Notes: a model not told the origin generated them from the letters alone. Positions 17,762-27,406 are shown, counted from the stretch's first letter. The stretch: DNA of 64,000 bases from PoT sp049331405 (GCF_049331405.1 NZ_CP186274.1:2666001-2730000), one strand, 5' to 3'. Translations and numbers: made by a program.

Positions 17762-18573
17762 GGTCAACTCCCTCTCTTGGTGATTACCCCGTTGTCGAAT
17801 CTCCGCCACCGTTACAGGTTGGCTCAAGGTTCTGCACTATTTATAAAGCACATCGAGTGCCAAAGGGAAGTGGCAACAGGAAGAATATTCCCTAACCAAT
17901 CCCCAAATTTAAAGTTAGATCCTCATTCGACTGCAAACGGATTGGGTGTTACCCCTCGAGCACTTGTCAACATTGCCGCCAGTTCTTCGTCCGCTATTGT
18001 AAAAATGGGAGGCTGAGTTGCCACACGCTTGGTGACGACCAAGGGTTGAGAGCCCCGATTGTCAATCTCTCACCCCCACGGCCTGTCGCAAAGTTGCCGC
18101 GACCCGACCAGTCGATGGCGTAAGTCCGAGCTTGTCGGCCTTGCCGGCGCCAATCTCCAGGGAATCCCTTCAACTTCCTTTCACGCCGAGAATCAAGCGA
18201 ATTCGCAGCCCTCGCCCCGTGACAATCCACGGTCAATCCGCCACGGCAACCCCGCCTGATGCGGGATTCGATCAGACTTTCATTTGTCGATCTTTTCGCC
18301 GCCAACGATTCGTGCCGCGGGTAGCCCGGTTTACAACCGACATTCTCCCGGCTTTGTTCCGACCGAGGTTTGTGCCTCGCCAACCCGCGAATTTGTACTC
18401 CAAACGCAACCAACCCGATGATTCCGCGACGCCGAACACATTGTGCGCAAAGGCGCCGGTCGTAAGTCTTTGATCCCGATGAAATTCGGACTCCCGTTTT
18501 GATCTCCGGACAGGTGTCAAGGCTCCGGCACCGGGAAGTCAGAGCGCATCTGACAGGAGTCAAATGCGTGTCG
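17762..18573. other. Long intergenic region, AT-rich next to csrA
   Basis: About 800 bases without a credible gene. The part next to csrA (to about 18010) is distinctly AT-rich compared with the rest of the window and probably holds the csrA promoter and leader. The rest shows no coding frame or known RNA element. Confidence 0.5.
17847..17862 (-). promoter_or_regulatory. Candidate sigma-54 (-24/-12) promoter for csrA
   Basis: On the minus strand TGGCAC is followed by five bases and then GTGCT, with the GG and GC dinucleotides at the spacing expected for a sigma-54 promoter (consensus TGGCAC-N5-TTGCW). It would start transcription about 70 bases before csrA. The match has one deviation and no activator site was identified, so this is tentative. 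Confidence 0.35.
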
Positions 18574-19281
18574 TCATCTGACGGAGAGGGGGATCCGGAG
18601 GGGCCGGAAACCGAGGGCGTCGGCGGCGACGCAGTAGTAACGCGTGCCCTGGACCATCCCCTGCGTGGCGAGCGACCACTGCGCCTGGATGTGCAGGTGG
18701 CCGTAGAGGCAGATCGAGACCCGGGAGGCCTGGAACCGGGAGACGCAGGGGCCGGGACGTCGGTGGGCGTCGAACGGAGGGTAGTGCCAGAGGACGATGA
18801 GAGGTTCACTTCCCACTCTCAAAGTGGCCCCTTCGGCCAGGGACGCGTCGAGGGCCGCGAGCTCGCGATCCTCGACTTCGCGCTGCTGGGCCTCGGGCTC
18901 TTCGGCGAGGACGGCCGTGCCCATCGCCCCGCAGACGATGATGTTGTTGACTTTGACGGCATTGCCTCCGACCGCCAGGATCGACTTGCGCAGGATGCGC
19001 TGGACGTTCTCGACGCCGTTCCACCAGTGGTCGTGATTGCCCGCCGAGAGGACCTTGGTGCCGGGGAGGCTGTGGAGCCAATCCAGGTCGGGTTGGAGGT
19101 CGCGATGGTTCCTGGCCATCGAGACGTCGCCGGGGAGGAGGACGAGGTCATCCGCACGCACGACGGCCCGCCACTCGCGCTCGAGCTTGTTAGCGTGGTC
19201 GCGCCAGCGCTCTGCGTAGCGTTCTCTCCGGTCGGGGCGAGCGAAGGAGAGGTGGAGATCCGAGATCGACCAAACGTTCAT
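18574..19281 (-). CDS. Metallophosphoesterase
   Basis: This 235-residue calcineurin-like phosphoesterase shows the full set of metal-site motifs: SDLHLS at residues 7-12, LPGDVSM near 50, GNHDHWW near 81, a conserved His in VLWHYPP, and GHLH near 200. Such enzymes cleave phosphomonoesters, phosphodiesters or nucleotides using two metal ions. Its start overlaps the stop of the upstream MBL-fold gene by four bases (ATGA), so the two are translationally coupled. The substrate is unknown. Confidence 0.9.
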   Translation of the reverse strand: MNVWSISDLHLSFARPDRRERYAERWRDHANKLEREWRAVVRADDLVLLPGDVSMARNHRDLQPDLDWLHSLPGTKVLSAGNHDHWWNGVENVQRILRKSILAVGGNAVKVNNIIVCGAMGTAVLAEEPEAQQREVEDRELAALDASLAEGATLRVGSEPLIVLWHYPPFDAHRRPGPCVSRFQASRVSICLYGHLHIQAQWSLATQGMVQGTRYYCVAADALGFRPLRIPLSVR

Positions 19282-19958
19282 GACCGACCTATGCCATGGA
19301 GCCCGGCCTGGTCGCCGACGAACGGGTTCGAGCGACGCTCGGCGGCAACAGTCGTCTCCGGGCCGTGCCCCGGCAGGACGCGCGTATCGCCGGGCAGGTT
19401 GAAGAGCTTGGACCGGATTCCGGAGAAAAGCAGGGGGGCATTGCCGCCCAGGTCCGTCCGGCCGACCGAGCCCAGGAAGAGGACGTCACCGCCGAAGACG
19501 ATCACGGGCTCGAACCGATCGCAGACGAGGACGATCGAGCCGGGGCTATGGCCGGGGATCTCCCGGACCTCCATCTCGATCCCGGCGAACTCGACCCGCT
19601 CCCCCTCGTCGAGCAGGCGGTCGGCCTCGGGGCTGACGATCGGGAAGCCATAGAGGCCGCTGAGATTGGCCTGGGGGTCGGTGAGGAGGTGGGCCTCATT
19701 CCTGCCGATGACCAGCGGAGCCTCGGGGAACTCGGCCTTCATCGCGCCGTTGCCCGCGATGTGGTCGACGTGGCCGTGGGTATTGAGGATCGCGGCCAGG
19801 CGCAGTCCGTTGGATTGTAACGTCTGGAGGATCGATTGGGCGTCGAACCCGGGGTCGATCACGAATGCGTCCGAACGCCCCTTGAGCCAGACGACGTAGG
19901 ACATCTCGCCGAACGGGTCCGACTCGATCGCCACGATCTCGATCTCTTGACTATTCAT
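19278..19958 (-). CDS. MBL-fold metallo-hydrolase (glyoxalase II-like)
   Basis: The 226-residue protein has the metallo-beta-lactamase signature THGHVDHIAG near residue 67, followed by HSPGS and GDVLFLGSVGRTDL, and ends with VLPGHGPETTV. This set matches the glyoxalase II-like hydroxyacylglutathione hydrolase group, which hydrolyses thioesters with two zinc or iron ions. The start is taken at the ATG at 19958; four extra codons upstream are possible. It is the first gene of a two-gene coupled operon with the metallophosphoesterase. Confidence 0.88.
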   Translation of the reverse strand: MNSQEIEIVAIESDPFGEMSYVVWLKGRSDAFVIDPGFDAQSILQTLQSNGLRLAAILNTHGHVDHIAGNGAMKAEFPEAPLVIGRNEAHLLTDPQANLSGLYGFPIVSPEADRLLDEGERVEFAGIEMEVREIPGHSPGSIVLVCDRFEPVIVFGGDVLFLGSVGRTDLGGNAPLLFSGIRSKLFNLPGDTRVLPGHGPETTVAAERRSNPFVGDQAGLHGIGRS

Positions 19959-20312
19959 GACACACTCCATGAGGCCGGGCCGATTTCATTCGCCCCTGGT
20001 TGTAATTTCGCGGCCGCAATTGCAATAATAACAACATCATTTTCTCGACGAGCCTCGTCGCCCGCACGAGCAATCGTCAATATCGGAACCTCTTGAATCG
20101 ACTTCTTCGAGTTCCTCGTACTTTTCCCGTGGCCCCGGAATTGCAGGGTAGAGTTTCCCTTTGAAGGAAGCAACTCCGCCGCAACCGGCCCGCGATGTCT
20201 TCTGCGCGCGATTACGCGACCGGGCTTCGCTCCTTCGGCACCATCTCCAGCGGAAAGACTGAGATTCACACCCGCCATCCGCCGGTCGACTGGCCGGTAC
20301 GAAGGATAGAGT
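19959..20312. other. Divergent intergenic region
   Basis: This lies between the MBL-fold gene (minus) and the DUF1571 gene (plus). An AT-rich imperfect palindrome around 19999-20035 (GTTGTAATTT to ATAATAACAAC) could be an operator or promoter part, but the match is weak. No gene is seen. Confidence 0.4.
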
Positions 20313-21452
20313 ATGAACATCGATTTGAGGTCACGGGTTGTCGGTTTCGATCCGGACCGGCGATGGATCGTCCGGGGGCTGGTTGCTTGCGCGGTGATAG
20401 GAGCGGTGGGGATCGCGGCGGCGCCCGCCGGCAGGGGGGGCGAGCCGACGTCTCCTTCGAGCTCGAAGTCGTCATCATACTCGACGCCCGGGGGGGCCGG
20501 AAGCGTGGGCGGTTCCGGGGCCCTCACCGTCTCGCTCCGGGAAGCTTCGATCCCCTCGCCCGACATCGAGGGGACCCTCGACACCGGCCTGCGTCGCGCC
20601 GGGACCGACAGCAAGGAAGCCGCCTCGGAGACCTCGAAGCGGAAAGGCGACGAGTCGGCCGACCGGGTCGCCACCACGCTCGGGCGTAACTCGCCCTCGA
20701 GCCTGCCGAAGGCCGTCGCGACCTTCCATCCGACGAGCACGGAGTTGGACTCGTCCCCCGAGGCCATCGCCCTGGCGCTCCAGACGATCGCCGAATGCAA
20801 GTCGCGTTATGCCGAGATCAACGACTACACCTGCACCTTCTATAAGAGGGAGCGGATCGATGGCAAGCTCCATCACCCGCACGTGATGTCGATGAAGTCG
20901 AGGACGAAGCCCTCGAGCATCTACTTCAAGTTCGTCACCCCCAATAAAGGGCGCGAGGCGATCTTCGTGACGGGCAAGCACAAGGGCAAGATCGTCTGCC
21001 ACGACGTGGGCCTCGGTAAGTTCTTCGCCGGCACCATGCACCTCGACCCCAAGGGGACGATGGCCATGGGCGAGAACCGCCACCCGATCACCGAGGCCGG
21101 CATCGGCCAGCTCATCGAGACCGTCTCGCACCGCTGGAATGCCGAGCTGAAGCCCGAGGACTCGGCCGTCGCGTTCCACCCGAACATGCACGTCGGCGAC
21201 CACGCCTGCCGGATGATCGAGTCGGTCCACCCCGAGAAGCGCCCCGAGTTCCTCTTCCACAAGGTGAAGCTCTTCATCAGCCACGAGACCGGCCTGCCCA
21301 TCCGCTTCGAGGCCTACGACTGGCCCCGGCACGCCGGCCACGCCCCCGAACTGATCGAGGAATACACCTACATGAACGTACGCGTGAATGTAGGCCTGCG
21401 CGACACCGACTTCGACCCGGCCAGCCCCCAGTACTCCTTCGGCCGGTTCTGA
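20313..21452 (+). CDS. DUF1571 protein, exported (copy 1)
   Basis: The 379-residue protein has an N-terminal hydrophobic segment (GLVACAVIGAVGIAAAPAG) and a Ser/Gly-rich linker to about residue 130. A DUF1571-type domain follows: YAEINDYTCTFYKRERIDGKLHHPHVMSMK, IYFKFVTPNKGREAIFV, HLDPKGTMAMGENRHPITEAGIGQLIE, and a tail ending FDPASPQYSFGRF. This domain is mostly planctomycete, with no proven function; the fold suggests an outer-envelope lipid- or ligand-binding beta structure. A paralogue is at 34776-35723. AAGGA precedes the ATG. Confidence 0.85.
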   Translation: MNIDLRSRVVGFDPDRRWIVRGLVACAVIGAVGIAAAPAGRGGEPTSPSSSKSSSYSTPGGAGSVGGSGALTVSLREASIPSPDIEGTLDTGLRRAGTDSKEAASETSKRKGDESADRVATTLGRNSPSSLPKAVATFHPTSTELDSSPEAIALALQTIAECKSRYAEINDYTCTFYKRERIDGKLHHPHVMSMKSRTKPSSIYFKFVTPNKGREAIFVTGKHKGKIVCHDVGLGKFFAGTMHLDPKGTMAMGENRHPITEAGIGQLIETVSHRWNAELKPEDSAVAFHPNMHVGDHACRMIESVHPEKRPEFLFHKVKLFISHETGLPIRFEAYDWPRHAGHAPELIEEYTYMNVRVNVGLRDTDFDPASPQYSFGRF

Positions 21453-22080
21453 ACCCGGACGTCGAAGGCCCGATATCGCTCGACCAACATGGAACGAGGT
21501 TGAGGCCGGCTTCATCCCGGCGTCAACCTCGTTCCCGCGCGCCGTCTGCGCGCGGCTCGCACGCGCATCAGCTTGCCGATTCGGGCCAACCAATGTAATT
21601 CCGGTTATGCCGAAAACGCCGAAAACCTCGACCCGAGTTCGCGTTTCTCACGAAATGCTTATGTGTTCACCGAGGCCTCAGGAAGGTTTGCGGGACAGAG
21701 CGAGATTAATCCGCACAATCCTCACGTGACTCGATCGGGCCGGCCGATAGATAGACTCGGCTGGAGGGAAACGGAGACTGGGTCGTTCCCCCAACCAGGC
21801 CGCGAGTCGACCCCGGTCGGCTCGCGAATTCAAGGTGCGGATTCGCCAGGGGAATGGGCCTGGAAGCGGCCTTGGCAGGTCGTAGGGCCTTCGCTAGAAT
21901 CCGCCTCGCCTCGGGGACGTCAGTTTAAATCCCTGGATTCCCGGGGATCAACACCCCCCACGGCCGAGGCGTCACTTCCAGCCTGGCGATTCGCGCCGAT
22001 GTCGATGCGGGTCTGATTTTGCCGACCGCCCTCAAGATGAGGGATGGTCTCCGTCCGTCCGATCCATGGAAGGAGGCTCG
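21453..22080. other. Intergenic region between DUF1571 and rimI
   Basis: No credible gene. The first 100 bases hold the two tandem hairpins listed separately; the remainder presumably contains the rimI promoter. Confidence 0.5.
21491..21554 (+). terminator. Tandem hairpins after the DUF1571 gene
   Basis: GGAACGAGGTTGA pairs with TCAACCTCGTTCC (13 bp) with further pairing inside, and is followed at once by a second stem (CCGCGCG with CGCGCGG). There is no U-tract, so termination is inferred from position and strength. Confidence 0.5.
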
Positions 22081-22611
22081 ATGAGCACGGTCCCGACCGC
22101 CAAGGCTCAGGTCCGCGTCCATATACGCTGGATGATTCGCCGCGACATGCCCGAAGTCCTGGCCATCGAGCACGCCAGCTTCGAGTATCCCTGGTGTGAA
22201 GAGGAATTCCTCCGGGTGCTCCGCCAGCGCAATTGCATCGGCATGGTCGCCGAGTACGGCGAGCGGGTCGTCGGGTTCATGATCTATGAACTCCACAAGA
22301 ACCGGCTCCACGTCCTCGACTTCGCGACCCATCCGGAGTTCCGCCGCCAGGCCGTCGGCCAGCAGATGGTGGCCAAGCTCATCGGGAAGCTCTCGAATCA
22401 TCGCCGGACCCGCATCGTGCTGAGCGTCCGCGAGACGAACCTGTCGGCGCAGCTCTTCTTCCGCATCCAGGGGTTCCGGGCGATGGAAGTCGTCCGCGAG
22501 CACTACCAGGACACCGGCGAAGACGCCTACGTCATGCAGTACCTGCTGGACGAGTCGCTCATCGAGAGCCCGGCGCCCGCCAACCGGATCGCCAAGCAGC
22601 TCGAGAGCTGA
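22081..22611 (+). CDS. rimI: Ribosomal-protein-alanine N-acetyltransferase RimI
   Basis: This 176-residue GNAT-fold protein matches RimI, which acetylates the N-terminal alanine of ribosomal protein S18 using acetyl-CoA. The sequence shows MIRRDMPEVLAIEHASFEYPWCEEEF at the start, VVGFMIYEL, then LDFATHPEFRRQAVGQQMVAKLI, the acetyl-CoA binding motif region, and VRETNLSAQLFFRIQGFRAMEVVREHYQD. AAGGAGG sits 5 bases before the ATG at 22081. The length is slightly above average owing to a C-terminal tail. Confidence 0.88.
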   Translation: MSTVPTAKAQVRVHIRWMIRRDMPEVLAIEHASFEYPWCEEEFLRVLRQRNCIGMVAEYGERVVGFMIYELHKNRLHVLDFATHPEFRRQAVGQQMVAKLIGKLSNHRRTRIVLSVRETNLSAQLFFRIQGFRAMEVVREHYQDTGEDAYVMQYLLDESLIESPAPANRIAKQLES

Positions 22612-22675
22612 TCGAGCCTGAGGTCGGATCGAGTCAGGCCAGGGATCGAACCTTCCGGACGAGCCAGCGAGCCAT

Positions 22676-22723
22676 GAGCGGACCGCGTCGGCAGGCCAAC
22701 CAGCCTGCCGACGCGGTCCGCTC
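22676..22723 (+). terminator. Perfect 21-bp hairpin after rimI
   Basis: The 21 bases 22676-22696 pair perfectly with 22703-22723 around a 6-base loop (CAACCA), followed by GCTTGTT. This is the longest perfect stem in the window. It is probably a terminator, although the U-tract is poor. Confidence 0.6.
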
Positions 22724-22848
22724 GCTTGTTACCACTGGCTATCGAAGACCCGCGATCGCCGAGCCAACTGGCCTCGGCCATCCCCGGCGACGATAATGGG
22801 GAGGTCAGGAGCGCCAGCAACACGATCCCTCACCCTTCCCGGGCGACC

Positions 22849-23877
22849 ATGACCGACCTCGTCGACACCGAATTGCAAGCCCCGCCAACCGACCTCCGCG
22901 CCCCCCACGTCGGATTGCCCGAACGGGCCTCCCCGGCATTCAAGCGGGGCCTCATCGCCCTCGGCCTGCTCATCGGCCTGGGTAAGGCCCTTACCCAGCT
23001 CGCACAGAGATCCGACCTCCTGCTGATCCTCGCGGCACTCTGCGAGGTGCTCGCCTACGGCCTCGTCTTCGGCGGCCTGGCCGCGCTGATCGACCCGCTG
23101 CTGACCCTGACCTCATGGCTCATGACTCGCAGGTCGCGACGGGTTGAGAATAGCGTGCTTCGCGAAGAACGCTTGCTCGAGATTCTCGCGAGGATCGCCG
23201 AGCAGCGGCCTGCCTTCGCGCCCCCGCCGGCTCCGATGACACAAGCCGGGCCCCGGACCCAGCCAAGCCCGCCGACTCCCCAGGTCGAGCTAGACGAGGA
23301 AGTCCGCCGGGCGATCAGGGAAGGGCACTGGCAGGAGGCGTCGAGCCGGCTCCAGGCCTTTGCGTCCGAGGCCCCCGACGATCCTCGGGTCGCCTCCCTC
23401 TCGGCCGAGTTGGAGCAGGCGAAAGGCTCGATCGTCGAGTCGATCCGGGCGAAGGTCGCCGCCGCTCGCGGGGTGAACGACTCCGATCGAGTCTTCGAGC
23501 TCCACGACGAGATCGCCGGCCTCCTCGACCACGAGGCGAAGGACGCCTGGGACAAGGACCTCGTCCGCTGGTTCATGGTCGTGATCCAGAAGCGCCTCCG
23601 CTCCGGGACGGTCGGCCCGGACGTGGCGACGATCGCCGCCAAGGTCGCGGAGCGATTCGACACCACATCGGAAGGCGCAAGCCTCCGCGCGGCGCTGCCG
23701 ACCCTGAGGCGAAGCGCCGGCCTCTGCGCCCGCTGCGGCGAGCCTTACAAGGGGCTCGCCGACGCCTGCCCCAAATGCCTGGGTGCCGCCTACGTCGAGC
23801 CCGAGATCAACATCGAGCCCGTCGAGGAGGAGGAGGAATCCGAGACCTACCGCGAGTTCCCATTCGGCGAAATCTGA
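22849..23877 (+). CDS. Membrane protein with C-terminal zinc ribbon, unknown function
   Basis: The 342-residue protein (from the ATG at 22849) has two hydrophobic segments (ALGLLIGLGKAL and LLLILAALCEVLAYGLVFGGLAALI). A Pro-rich linker leads to a helical, TPR-like region (WQEASSRLQAFASEAPDDPRVASL), and near the end CARCGEPYKGLADACPKC, a four-cysteine zinc ribbon. The tail is very acidic (VEEEEESE). An anchored soluble domain with a zinc ribbon is clear, but the function is not. An in-frame start further upstream (22726) is less likely. Confidence 0.7.
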   Translation: MTDLVDTELQAPPTDLRAPHVGLPERASPAFKRGLIALGLLIGLGKALTQLAQRSDLLLILAALCEVLAYGLVFGGLAALIDPLLTLTSWLMTRRSRRVENSVLREERLLEILARIAEQRPAFAPPPAPMTQAGPRTQPSPPTPQVELDEEVRRAIREGHWQEASSRLQAFASEAPDDPRVASLSAELEQAKGSIVESIRAKVAAARGVNDSDRVFELHDEIAGLLDHEAKDAWDKDLVRWFMVVIQKRLRSGTVGPDVATIAAKVAERFDTTSEGASLRAALPTLRRSAGLCARCGEPYKGLADACPKCLGAAYVEPEINIEPVEEEEESETYREFPFGEI

Positions 23878-24129
23878 GGTTCGGGAAGCCTCTGAGTCTT
23901 ATTCCGGAAGGCCGGTCGGGTCGTCCAGAGGATGCCTCGAGATAACCGGCAACTTCGACAGAGACATTTCCCGAAATTTCCCTCGTCGGAAGATTTCTTG
24001 GATTTCCCGAGAGTTCCTCACCTGCCCAACTTGACGTGACGCCAGTCGTCGGATAGGGATTGATTGAGGACTTCTTTCCACGAAGACCAACATCAAGCTT
24101 TCGCAACCGAAGCGGAAAGGAGCGGGCCG

Positions 24130-25506
24130 ATGTCCCGCCAAACGATACTGGGATGGGTCGTGGTGGCCTTCCTGAGTGCCACCGCACAGGCTCAAATGCC
24201 ATTCCCTCGGGACCTGGTCCCGACGCGCTCGGCCCTGGGCCGGTTGGGCTTGGAGCGGCAGTGGATGACGGCCGTGCCGTTGACGGGCACGGAGCGTCTC
24301 ACCGAGATCAGCATGGCGGACACCATGGTGTTCGCCCAGACCGACTACGCCAACTTCTACGCCTACGACTCCGAGACCGGGCGCATGCTCTGGGGCACGA
24401 ACCTCGGCATCCGCACCGGCGACATCTATCCGGCCGACGCCAACTCCAAGCTCGTCTTCCTCACGAACTCCAACTATCTTTATGCGTTGGATCGTGGGAC
24501 CGGCCGCACGGTCTGGACCGCGAATCTCGGGAGCCTGCCGACCAGCCCGGTCGCCTGCGACGAAGACTACGTCGTTGTGGGCCTGAACACGGGGCTCGTC
24601 AAGGGGTTCGACCTTCGCGAGCACGACCATGAAGGCAAGATCATCCGCGATGAGGACGGCAAGACGAAGCTGGCGACCCGCGCCATCCCCGTCTGGAACT
24701 GGCAGACGAACGGCTCGTTCACCTCTCGCCCGCTCCTCGCCGGCAAGCTCGTCGCCTTCGGTGCCCACGACGGCAAGCTCTACGTCGCCCTGACCGAAGC
24801 CAACACGCTCCTCTACCGGTTCGCATCAGGCGGCCAGATCACCGCGTCGATGGGTTCCTTCGGCACCCGGACGATGATCATCCCGTCTCAGGACCGCAAC
24901 GTCTACTCGGTCGACCTGTTCACCGGCACCGTGAACTGGACGTCGCCGACAGGCTCTTCGATCGTGCAGCAGCCGCTCGTCTCCGGCGATGAGGTTTTCG
25001 TAGTCAACTCCGGCGGGATGCTGATGGCGATCGACATCCACGGCGGCAAGACGCTTTGGTCGGTCTCGACGCACGGCGGCCGGCTCCTCTCCGTCAGCGC
25101 CGGCAAGGTGTACCTCGAGACGCACGACGATGACCTCTTCATCGTGGACCGGACGACGGGCAAGACGATCGCCGAGCCCCGGGCCACCTACCAGCGGGCC
25201 GGCCTCAACCTCCGCCCGTACGAACTCGCGGTCGTCAATGAGCGGAATGACCGGCTCTATCTCGGCACGAAGTCGGGGCTGGTCATCGGGCTCAGGGAGA
25301 TCGGCCAGTCGACGCCGCACCTCCACCGCGACCCGAAGGAGAAGCCCTTCGGCTACATCCCGCCCGAAGGCCTGCCCGACACCCAGACGCCCCCGATCCC
25401 GCCGACGGTCGACCAGCCGATCACCGACGAGGAGGTGGCGCCGAAGGAAGCGGATGAGGCCAAGCCCCTCGAGCAGCCCGCGATGGAAAACGAAGAGCCC
25501 AAGTAA
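24130..25506 (+). CDS. Exported PQQ-like beta-propeller repeat protein
   Basis: The 458-residue protein has a signal peptide ending AQA before QMPFP. It consists of beta-propeller blades with the PQQ-like pattern, for example FYAYDSETGRMLWGTNLG, LYALDRGTGRTVWTANLG, VYSVDLFTGTVNWTSPTG and LMAIDIHGGKTLWSVSTHGG. The C-terminal ~50 residues are Pro/Glu-rich. Such proteins include BamB-like scaffolds and quinoprotein relatives; no PQQ-binding catalytic residues can be identified, so a scaffold role is as likely as an enzyme. AAGGAG precedes the ATG at 24130. Confidence 0.85.
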   Translation: MSRQTILGWVVVAFLSATAQAQMPFPRDLVPTRSALGRLGLERQWMTAVPLTGTERLTEISMADTMVFAQTDYANFYAYDSETGRMLWGTNLGIRTGDIYPADANSKLVFLTNSNYLYALDRGTGRTVWTANLGSLPTSPVACDEDYVVVGLNTGLVKGFDLREHDHEGKIIRDEDGKTKLATRAIPVWNWQTNGSFTSRPLLAGKLVAFGAHDGKLYVALTEANTLLYRFASGGQITASMGSFGTRTMIIPSQDRNVYSVDLFTGTVNWTSPTGSSIVQQPLVSGDEVFVVNSGGMLMAIDIHGGKTLWSVSTHGGRLLSVSAGKVYLETHDDDLFIVDRTTGKTIAEPRATYQRAGLNLRPYELAVVNERNDRLYLGTKSGLVIGLREIGQSTPHLHRDPKEKPFGYIPPEGLPDTQTPPIPPTVDQPITDEEVAPKEADEAKPLEQPAMENEEPK

Positions 25507-25548
25507 GTGAAGAGGATCTCGGGCCCTTGCCGGGGCCTAAGACCAACT

Positions 25549-25584
25549 CCGGGCGGCGCTTCTTCACAGGGGAGCGCCGCCCGG
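25549..25584 (+). terminator. Probable terminator after the propeller gene
   Basis: CCGGGCGGCGCT pairs with AGCGCCGCCCGG (12 bp) and is followed by TCGTACTTTC. It lies 40 bases after the stop codon. Confidence 0.65.
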
Positions 25585-25729
25585 TCGTACTTTCGAAGCC
25601 AGCGATTCAACGCGGCCCCCACGAGCGCAGGTGGACAGAAAAACCGTGAGGGAAAAGCCGCGGGGATAATTATCCTGGAAGTGTTGCAGGTTCCATTGCC
25701 CGTCTCGTCGGTGAGGAAGCGAGGAGCGA

Positions 25730-27328
25730 ATGTCGGATCTCGTCCCGGTGCGCCGGGCTCTCTTGAGCGTGAGTGATAAACGTGGGCTGATCGAGCTGGC
25801 CAAGGTCCTCGTCGAGAACGGGGCCCAGTTGCTGGCCAGCGGCGGAACTCGGACGGCCATCGCCGATGCGGGCCTGCCGGTGACCGAGGTGTCGGCCTAC
25901 ACGGGGCAGCCCGAGATCCTCGGCGGCCGTGTGAAGACCCTGCACCCCAAGCTGCACGGGGGGATCCTCGCCCGGCGCGAGATCCCGGAGGATCTCGCCG
26001 CGCTCGAGGCCCAGGGGATGGAGCCGATCGACCTCGTCGTGGTGAACCTCTACCCGTTCGAGGCAACCGTCGCGAAGCCGGGCGTCTCGATCGACGAGGC
26101 CATCGAGAACATCGACATCGGCGGCCCCAGCCTGATCCGAGGCGCCGCCAAGAACCACGCCCACGTCGCCGTCCTGACCGACCCCGATCAGTACGAGCAG
26201 GTCGCCAAGCTCCTGCGAGATGAAGGGGGCACCACCCTCGAGACCCGCCGGGCCCTCGCGCTGGCGGCCTACACCAAGACGGCCCAATACGATCGCGCCA
26301 TCTCCGAGTACCTCGGCGAGGTCTGGGGTCAGGTCGAGAAGTCCAAGGAAGACTTCCCCGCCACCTACTCCCCCCAGTTCGAGCGCCGGAACGTCCTCCG
26401 CTACGGCGAGAATCCCCACCAGCGTGCCGCCTTCTACGTCGAGCCGGAGACGAAGGGCCCCAACCTTGCCACCGCGAAGGTGCTGCACGGCAAGGAACTC
26501 TCGTACAACAACCTGCTCGACCTCGACAGCGCCCTGCGCCTGATCCGCAACTTCGCCGAGCCCGCGGCGACGATCCTCAAGCACAACAACCCCTGCGGCG
26601 CCGCGATCGCCGAGAACCTGGCCGAGGCCTTCGAGCTCGCCTACGAGGGGGATCCGGTCAGTGCCTTCGGCGGCATCGTCGGCGTGAACCGCCGGGTCGA
26701 CCGGGCGACGGCCGAACGCCTCTGCGTCCCCGGGCGTTTCATCGAGGCGATCGTCGCCCCCGGCTATGACGAGGACGCCCTCAAGCTCCTAACGACCAAG
26801 CCGACCTGGAAGAATAGCGTCCGACTCCTCGACCTCGGCGCCGAGCTCGGGCCGGGCTCGCCCGCGCCGGGCGGATTCGACATCAGGCGCGTCGAAGGGG
26901 GGCTCCTCGTCCAGGATTGGGACGCGACCGAGGCAGACCCCGCGTCGGGCACCGTCGCCACCAAGCGGGCCCCGACCGACGCCGAGCGCCTCGCGCTCGG
27001 GTTCGCCTGGCGGGTCTGCCAGGCGGTGAAGTCGAACGCGATCGTGCTGACCCAGGGCTGCCAGCTCGTCGGCGTCGGGGCCGGACAGATGAGCCGGCTC
27101 GACTCGGTCCGGATCGCCGTGAACAAGGCGGGGGCGAAAGCCAAGGGCGCTGTGCTCGCCTCCGACGCCTTCTTTCCGTTCCGCGACGGCCCGGATGTCG
27201 CTGCGGCGGCAGGGGTCACCGCCCTGATCCAGCCCGGCGGCTCCAAGCGCGACGACGAAACGCTTGCCGCCTGCGACGAGCACGGCATGGCCATGATCCT
27301 GACCGGCCGGCGGCACTTCCGCCATTGA
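25730..27328 (+). CDS. purH: PurH, bifunctional AICAR transformylase/IMP cyclohydrolase
   Basis: PurH performs the last two steps of IMP synthesis: it formylates AICAR with 10-formyl-THF and then closes the ring. The 532-residue length is typical. The N-terminal MGS-like cyclohydrolase domain shows RALLSVSDKRGLIELAK, GGRVKTLHPKLHGGIL and ENIDIGGPSLIRGAAKNH. The C-terminal transformylase domain shows LRYGENPHQRAAFY, LKHNNPCGAA with the catalytic Lys-His pair near residue 285, and SDAFFPFRDG. GAGGAG precedes the ATG. Confidence 0.97.
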   Translation: MSDLVPVRRALLSVSDKRGLIELAKVLVENGAQLLASGGTRTAIADAGLPVTEVSAYTGQPEILGGRVKTLHPKLHGGILARREIPEDLAALEAQGMEPIDLVVVNLYPFEATVAKPGVSIDEAIENIDIGGPSLIRGAAKNHAHVAVLTDPDQYEQVAKLLRDEGGTTLETRRALALAAYTKTAQYDRAISEYLGEVWGQVEKSKEDFPATYSPQFERRNVLRYGENPHQRAAFYVEPETKGPNLATAKVLHGKELSYNNLLDLDSALRLIRNFAEPAATILKHNNPCGAAIAENLAEAFELAYEGDPVSAFGGIVGVNRRVDRATAERLCVPGRFIEAIVAPGYDEDALKLLTTKPTWKNSVRLLDLGAELGPGSPAPGGFDIRRVEGGLLVQDWDATEADPASGTVATKRAPTDAERLALGFAWRVCQAVKSNAIVLTQGCQLVGVGAGQMSRLDSVRIAVNKAGAKAKGAVLASDAFFPFRDGPDVAAAAGVTALIQPGGSKRDDETLAACDEHGMAMILTGRRHFRH

Positions 27329-27367
27329 TCCGACGCGGTCGAGCGTCCTCTCATTCACACCTGGCCC

Positions 27368-27406
27368 AAAAAAACGCCCCGGCCCGAGATCACCTCGGGC
27401 CGGGGC
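27368..27406 (-). terminator. Terminator shared by convergent genes
   Basis: GCCCCGGCCCGAG pairs with CTCGGGCCGGGGC (13 bp). On the minus strand it is followed by a run of seven T (27368-27374), so it is a good terminator for the large Gly-rich gene, and it may also serve purH. Confidence 0.8.

Noticed and set aside
18574..19653. 384-codon plus-strand frame over the metallophosphoesterase and MBL genes
   Set aside because: Both minus-strand genes carry full metal-site motifs and an ATGA overlap; the plus frame has none.
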